Shown piece after piece: positions 59,995 through 64,000 of a stretch of 64,000 bases of DNA (within the stretch, counting starts at the first letter, position 1; each line of letters opens with the position of its first letter). Source of the DNA: an uncultured Duncaniella sp. (GTDB lineage: Bacteria; Bacteroidota; Bacteroidia; Bacteroidales; Muribaculaceae); contig CAJTMJ010000017.1 in assembly GCA_910577335.1 (NCBI GenBank), positions 1-64,000 on the forward strand, read 5' to 3'. The notes beneath the pieces are model-generated. The model searched no databases and was not told the DNA's origin. It was given only the letters and a program-made list of their open reading frames with translations. A program made the translations under genes and the position numbers.

Positions 59995-61575
59995 ATGAAG
60001 AATCTGTTAACTTTATTATTCCTTATATCAATGATAGCCTTGGATGTTACTGCCAAGGCTATCTCTGATAAGGATGTCGATTCGATATTGCAAAGGCTTG
60101 ACCAAGAACTTGCAAATCGAGATAAATACATAGAATTCAGGCAACAATCGATTGATTCATTGCGTTCCACTCTTATGAATAAAAGTGGAGACAAACGAGC
60201 TATGCTTGCCACTATGTTTGATTTGGGAGAGGCATACAGCGCATTTAATACAGATTCGGCTGTTATTTATTTTCATAATGGTAAGATTATTGCCAAAGAA
60301 TTAGGCGAGGATTCGATCGAAACTCGTTTTGCGCTTAGAGAAGCAACATTTTTGCCGTTGCTCGCTTTTATTGGGAAGGCGAGTGAGACGTTTGAGAGCA
60401 TTGATGTGTCAGCTATACCTTCAGGGCAATTGGCTGAATATTACGATGCAAAACGTCAGATGTATTTCTATATAGCCACATATTTCACTGACTATCCTGA
60501 AGTCTACGACGCCTACATGGCGAAAGCTAAAGATGGTCAGGCAAAGCTGACACCATTACTTGACTTCGAGTCACCTCAGTTTAAGCAGAACCAAGGCGAA
60601 TATTTCTTCTATAGACAGGAATATTCAAAATCAAAAGCGATTTTAACCGATATGCTTGAGCATATATCGGAAGAAAATTATCTTTATGCCCGTGCTTGCC
60701 ATTTTTTAGCAGACATAGCAAAAGCTCGCGGAGAACATCATGAGTATACGTATTACTTGGCGCTTTCCGCTATAGCTGATATTAGGAGTGCCACGTTGGA
60801 GGTTGCCTCTTTGCAGGAATTAGGCAAAATAATGTATCTCAACAATGATATTGAACGTGCACACGATTACCTTTCTATTGCGTTAAGGAATGCTGTAGAT
60901 TGCCATGCTCCATTGCGTATGATACAATCCGCACAGGCGCTTCCTATAATTGAAAGCGCACATAAAGCGGAGTTAAAGGCTTCTCGCAATCGAATTTATA
61001 TTGTGATTGCCATCATGGGTGTTTTGCTCTGTATACTTGCTGCGACTATGGGTGTCCTTAGGCGAAAAGTCACACAGATGAACCGTTTGGCAAAGCGTCT
61101 TGAAGAAGCCAACAGCACCAAGGATGTGTATATATCACAATTCTTAAATCTGTGTTCTATATATATGGATAAGCTTAGTCAGTTCAGCAAGATTGTGAGC
61201 AGGAAAATTTCAGCCGGGAAGGTTGATGATCTATACAAGCTGACAAAATCCGGCAAATTCATAGAGGAGCAGTCTAAGGAATTTTATGATGTTTTCGATG
61301 ATGCGTTCCTTCATATTTATCCCTCGTTTGTTTCGGATGTCAATCGCCTTTTGCGTCCCGAAGAGCAGATTGTATTGAGAGAAGGTGAGAAGCTTAATAC
61401 CGATTTGCGTATACTGGCTTTTATGCGTCTCGGAATAGAAGAAAGTGCGAAGATTGCACAGCTACTAAATTATTCGGTTTATACCATTTATACTTACCGT
61501 AATAAATTAAAAAATAGAGCTCTTTCAAGAGATGATTTTGAAGAGAATATTATGAAGGTAAAATCCATATCATGA
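59995..61575 (+). CDS. DUF6377 membrane regulator with TPRs and HTH
   Basis: The 526-residue protein has a signal peptide or first helix (about 1-20), TPR-like helices (about 60-320), one membrane helix (about 330-350; YIVIAIMGVLLCILAATMGVL), a coiled coil, and a cytoplasmic C-terminal part ending with a LuxR-like HTH (about 465-515; LGIEESAKIAQLLNYSVYTIYTYRNKLKN in parts). This is the layout of DUF6377, common next to nutrient or surface genes in Bacteroidota. The HTH could act in transcription from the membrane. The regulated genes are unknown; it directly follows purT. Confidence 0.85.
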   Translation: MKNLLTLLFLISMIALDVTAKAISDKDVDSILQRLDQELANRDKYIEFRQQSIDSLRSTLMNKSGDKRAMLATMFDLGEAYSAFNTDSAVIYFHNGKIIAKELGEDSIETRFALREATFLPLLAFIGKASETFESIDVSAIPSGQLAEYYDAKRQMYFYIATYFTDYPEVYDAYMAKAKDGQAKLTPLLDFESPQFKQNQGEYFFYRQEYSKSKAILTDMLEHISEENYLYARACHFLADIAKARGEHHEYTYYLALSAIADIRSATLEVASLQELGKIMYLNNDIERAHDYLSIALRNAVDCHAPLRMIQSAQALPIIESAHKAELKASRNRIYIVIAIMGVLLCILAATMGVLRRKVTQMNRLAKRLEEANSTKDVYISQFLNLCSIYMDKLSQFSKIVSRKISAGKVDDLYKLTKSGKFIEEQSKEFYDVFDDAFLHIYPSFVSDVNRLLRPEEQIVLREGEKLNTDLRILAFMRLGIEESAKIAQLLNYSVYTIYTYRNKLKNRALSRDDFEENIMKVKSIS

Positions 61576-61739
61576 GTCATATTTATATGGTTAATTTGTT
61601 AAGTATTGGTTATAATTTTATGAGTAATGTCCTAAATTTTGCTTATATTTTGTTGTGATGCGCACAAAATTAACATTCTTATTAATAGTTTGTTATGTGT
61701 AAAAGTATGTTATATTTGTCTATATATTATTCCAAATTT

Positions 61740-61771
61740 CTTGCTAAGACCCGGATTGGGTTGTAATTTTG
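61740..61771 (+). promoter_or_regulatory. Promoter in the gap before folP
   Basis: CTTG (61740-61743), 20 nt, TAATTTTG (61764-61771). The -7 is exact and the -33 one base off. No start codon with a usable frame follows; it would drive the non-coding stretch to the terminator at 61940-61975. Confidence 0.5.
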
Positions 61772-61775
61772 CAAT

Positions 61776-61982
61776 GTGAATGTTGCTCACAGCTATGTTT
61801 GGGCGCATTAAAAAATGATTTTAAGCATGTATTTAGTTTTAGGGTTAGTATAGATTGTTAGTGTTTTTTAGCGACAAAAGAATTGCATAATAGTAAATGT
61901 GTTTTTATGTTAGGTTTGTAGAGTCTTATTGCTAAGACAACAAAACGGTCACTCCGTGAGGAGAGGCCGTTTTGTCGTTTGT
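61776..61982 (+). ncRNA. Candidate small non-coding RNA of about 200 nt
   Basis: The 504-bp gap 61576-62079 has no credible gene, but holds a promoter (61740-61771), a 5' hairpin TGTGA/TCACA (61775-61779 with 61787-61791), an AT-rich middle, a hairpin GTCTTA/TAAGAC (61923-61928 with 61933-61938), and a terminator-like stem ACAAAACGG/CCGTTTTGT (61940-61948 with 61967-61975) followed by CGTTTG. This is the layout of a free-standing RNA. The length fits 6S-type RNAs, known in Bacteroidales, but I could not identify the family's bulge. The T tract is weak. Confidence 0.4.
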
Positions 61983-62023
61983 GATATTAATTTAGAACCG
62001 GGGAGGATCTGCGTAATTGTTTA

Positions 62024-62055
62024 TTTGGATATGAATGATAATTTGATTAACTTCG
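62024..62055 (+). promoter_or_regulatory. Promoter of folP-cdaA
   Basis: TTTG (62024-62027), 20 nt, TAACTTCG (62048-62055): the -33 is exact and the -7 differs by one base. The predicted start near 62060 leaves about 20 nt of leader. Confidence 0.5.
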
Positions 62056-62079
62056 CAACAAATTTAACTAATCCTACAG

Positions 62080-62919
62080 ATGTTCCATCCGTTTACTTTA
62101 AATATAAAGGGTGAGTTAAGGAGCTATGAGCGTCCTCAGGTCATGGGGATAGTAAATGTTACTCCCGATTCCTTCTACGAGGCTTCACGCACTATGGATT
62201 GTGATGCTGTGAAAATGCGTGTGGAGGATATGCTGTTGTCAGGCGTGGATTTCATTGATATAGGAGCTTATTCTTCACGCCCCGGTGCCGATGATGTGTC
62301 AGCGCAGGAAGAGATAGATCGTATAGGAGTAGGGATGGAGGTCATAAGAAGTTTAAATGTGGATATACCGGTGTCGGTTGACACATTTCGCTCCGAAGTG
62401 GCAAAAATAGCGGTAAGTGAAATGGGCGTTGATATTATCAATGACATTTCGGGTGGAGAGCTTGATGAAAAAATGTTTGATACTGTCGCAGCTCTTAACG
62501 TGCCGTATGTATTGATGCACATGAGGGGTACTCCTGCTACTATGCAATTATATACAGATTACGAAGATGTTACTGCGGACATTTTATTGGAATTGTCTAA
62601 GAAACTGAGAAAATTGCATCTAATGGGAGTGGCGGATGTGATTGTTGACCCCGGATTCGGTTTCAGTAAGACTCTGGAACAGAACTATGACATAATGCGG
62701 TCACTTGAGACATTTTCTTCTCAGTTGGGAGTCCCGGTTTTGATAGGTGTCTCAAGAAAATCAATGATAAAAAAAGCTTTGGATGTCTCTTCTGAGGACG
62801 CTTTAAACGGGACTACGGTTCTCAATACGATTGCGCTTATGAGAGGTGCTGCTTTTCTCCGTGTTCATGACGTTAGAGAGGCTGTTCAAGCGGTGAAATT
62901 ATATGAATTATCTAAATAG
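62080..62919 (+). CDS. folP: Dihydropteroate synthase
   Basis: FolP joins 6-hydroxymethyl-dihydropterin pyrophosphate and p-aminobenzoate, the step blocked by sulfonamides. The 279-residue TIM barrel has PQVMGIVNVTPDSFYEASR (about 19-37), IDIGAYSSRPGADDVSAQEE, VSVDTFRSEVA, INDISGG, VLMHMRGTPATMQ, and DPGFGFSKTLEQNYDIMR. The ATG at 62080 follows the predicted promoter. cdaA begins 9 nt after its stop; this pairing is common in Bacteroidota. Confidence 0.95.
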   Translation: MFHPFTLNIKGELRSYERPQVMGIVNVTPDSFYEASRTMDCDAVKMRVEDMLLSGVDFIDIGAYSSRPGADDVSAQEEIDRIGVGMEVIRSLNVDIPVSVDTFRSEVAKIAVSEMGVDIINDISGGELDEKMFDTVAALNVPYVLMHMRGTPATMQLYTDYEDVTADILLELSKKLRKLHLMGVADVIVDPGFGFSKTLEQNYDIMRSLETFSSQLGVPVLIGVSRKSMIKKALDVSSEDALNGTTVLNTIALMRGAAFLRVHDVREAVQAVKLYELSK

Positions 62920-62928
62920 AGGTTACTG

Positions 62929-63705
62929 ATGGAGCATTTTGGGATAAAAGATGCCTTTGATATAGCCATTGTGGCTCTTTTGCTTTTTTATCTTTACAGG
63001 ATAATGAAGGAAAGTGGTACGCTGAATATATTCTTCGGCGTTCTGGCATTTATTGTGGTTTGGGTTCTCACTTCGCAGATACTGGAAATGAAGCTTATCG
63101 GCACCATCTTGGACCAGTTTATGGGGATTGGTTTGCTGGTATTGGTAATTTTGTTTCAGGATCAGATTAAGAGATTCTTGGTCGAGCTTGGCGACCATAA
63201 GCGATGGCGTTTTTTAAAGAATCTCTTTAAACATGACAAGGATGGTAATACTTCCGATACTCGTAAATATGTATTGCCTATAGTGTATGCCTGTATGAAT
63301 ATGTCAAAGACTAAAACCGGAGCTTTGATAGTGATCCGTCAGGAGATGCCCTTGGAAAGTTATGAGAAAAGTGGTGATATTATAGATGCGGATATAAATT
63401 CAAGACTTATAGAGAATATATTTTTTAAGAATTCACCACTGCATGACGGCGCTATGATTATAGACAATGATAGAATACGAAGTGCCGGGTGTATTCTCCC
63501 TGTGAGTCACGACAGAAATGTGCCGCGAGCTTTGGGACTTCGCCACAGGTCGGCACTGGGTATTTCGCAGGCTTCTGATGCGTTTGCTATTGTGGTATCG
63601 GAGGAGACCGGAAATATATCGGTAGCCCATAGGGGTGCGCTGACAACAAGACTAAGTTCTACCGAACTCGAACATCGTTTGTCGCAGATCATGGCAAATG
63701 ACTGA
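62929..63705 (+). CDS. cdaA: Diadenylate cyclase CdaA
   Basis: CdaA makes the second messenger cyclic di-AMP from two ATP. The 258-residue protein has three N-terminal membrane helices (about 10-78), then a DisA_N cyclase domain (about 110-250) with the active motifs Asp173-Gly-Ala (LHDGAMII) and Arg205-His-Arg (GLRHRSALG). It sits in the cytoplasmic membrane with the cyclase domain inside the cell. The pairing with folP is seen widely but its meaning is open. Confidence 0.95.
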   Translation: MEHFGIKDAFDIAIVALLLFYLYRIMKESGTLNIFFGVLAFIVVWVLTSQILEMKLIGTILDQFMGIGLLVLVILFQDQIKRFLVELGDHKRWRFLKNLFKHDKDGNTSDTRKYVLPIVYACMNMSKTKTGALIVIRQEMPLESYEKSGDIIDADINSRLIENIFFKNSPLHDGAMIIDNDRIRSAGCILPVSHDRNVPRALGLRHRSALGISQASDAFAIVVSEETGNISVAHRGALTTRLSSTELEHRLSQIMAND

Positions 63706-63808
63706 CGCTATGTAAAATGCCAAATTCGCATTTATGCTTATATGCCGTAGGGGGGATTGGCAAAACGTATAAAACGCAGGAGCGAACGTTAAAAATAGCT
63801 TGTGAGAT

Positions 63809-63840
63809 TTTGGGGGTGTGAAAAATAATTAGTAATTTTG
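63809..63840 (+). promoter_or_regulatory. Promoter of gyrB
   Basis: TTTG (63809-63812), 20 nt, TAATTTTG (63833-63840): an exact Bacteroidota promoter. The predicted start near 63846 leaves about 88 nt of leader before gyrB. Confidence 0.65.
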
Positions 63841-63844
63841 TTTG

Positions 63845-63886
63845 CTCAAACGTCAAATTTTGTTGTGTGAAATTTGAAGCGTTGAG
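63845..63886 (+). other. Hairpin in the gyrB leader
   Basis: CTCAAACGTCAAATTT (63845-63860) can pair imperfectly with AAATTTGAAGCGTTGAG (63870-63886) across a 9-nt loop. It lies at the very 5' end of the predicted transcript and lacks a T tract, so it is more likely a stability or regulatory structure than a terminator. Confidence 0.35.
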
Positions 63887-63933
63887 ACTATCACAACTTT
63901 GTGAAAAATAGATTGAAAATTAATAATCCAACT

Positions 63934-64000
63934 ATGTCAGAAGACAAAGAAAGAGAAGAATATAGCGCCAGTAATATTCAGGTGCTTGAAGGACTTGAGG
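63934..64000 (+). CDS. gyrB: DNA gyrase subunit B (partial, runs off right edge)
   Basis: The last 67 nt encode the first 22 residues, MSEDKEREEY and then SASNIQVLEGLE. YSASNIQVLEGLE is the standard N-terminus of bacterial GyrB, the ATPase subunit of gyrase. Only this start is visible, so ParE cannot be excluded absolutely. A promoter and a leader hairpin lie upstream. Confidence 0.8.
   Translation, partial: MSEDKEREEYSASNIQVLEGLE

Noticed and set aside
61741..61938. Direct repeat TTGCTAAGAC as ends of a small transposon-like element
   Set aside because: The copies are only 10 nt, one is part of a hairpin, and no terminal inverted repeats border the segment.
61929..62114. Small frame running from the terminator hairpin into folP
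   Set aside because: It starts inside the hairpins, overlaps the folP promoter and start, and has no recognisable sequence.
1..64000. CRISPR array, insertion sequence, restriction or toxin-antitoxin system
   Set aside because: I looked for spaced direct repeats, transposase motifs and known defence genes on both strands and found none that I could support.

Overview
The window looks like chromosome of an anaerobic gut-type Bacteroidota, order Bacteroidales; Muribaculaceae is my guess from overall feel, not a tested placement. The evidence is the Bacteroidota-specific families (HU-CCDC81/SPOR protein, DUF5606, DUF6377, DUF3853), many promoters of the Bacteroidota type (-33 TTTG, about 20 nt, -7 TAnnTTTG), few Shine-Dalgarno sites, strictly anaerobic enzymes (class III NrdDG, NfnAB-type oxidoreductase) and an Asp-type MurA.

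Layout. 1-2994 is the end of an integrated mobile element (RepA-like ATPase running off the left edge, DUF3853 helix-turn-helix protein, one unrecognised protein) abutting the 3' end of a tRNA-Gln(CUG) gene. 3.1-6.6 kb: pyrD, pyrK, rfbC, rfbA in one minus-strand unit. 6.7-9.8 kb: a two-gene pectin-type unit, an SGNH-esterase/alpha-beta-hydrolase fusion and a GH28. 9.9-12.2 kb: HU/SPOR envelope protein, nitroreductase, DUF2520. 12.2-20.7 kb: MINPP-like phosphatase, small TPR protein, then minus-strand units GT2-folB-COG0523 GTPase-uup and NlpC/P60-M16. 20.9-30.0 kb: HtrA, RidA, then murB-murA-relA-lipoprotein-YihY. 30.1-34.0 kb: Dabb protein, HAD hydrolase, nrdDG. 34.0-39.5 kb: mlaEF, hisS, nfo, sugar transporter. 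39.6-45.5 kb: lysC-lysA-OPT-MATE. 45.7-52.5 kb: sod, then a long minus-strand unit (YD-like protein, NfnAB, TPR/PD40 protein, FloA, PHP phosphatase). 52.6-56.6 kb: MATE, a K+-channel-like protein, and the DUF5606-hemerythrin-LuxR trio. 56.6-61.6 kb: tpiA-SPOR-folE, purT, DUF6377 regulator. 61.6-64 kb: a non-coding stretch with promoter and terminator (candidate small RNA), folP-cdaA, and the start of gyrB.

Together the genes are mostly housekeeping: pyrimidine, lysine, folate (folB, folE, folP), peptidoglycan (murA, murB, NlpC, SPOR proteins), signalling nucleotides (RelA, CdaA) and redox. I see no CRISPR array, insertion sequence or defence system. The least explained pieces are the candidate small RNA at 61.78-61.98 kb, several messages whose promoters leave almost no leader, an M16 protein with no zinc site, a K+-channel-like protein with a TAGCG filter, the esterase fusion and the hemerythrin trio. 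Predicted RNA elements and promoters come from reading by eye; none was tested by software.
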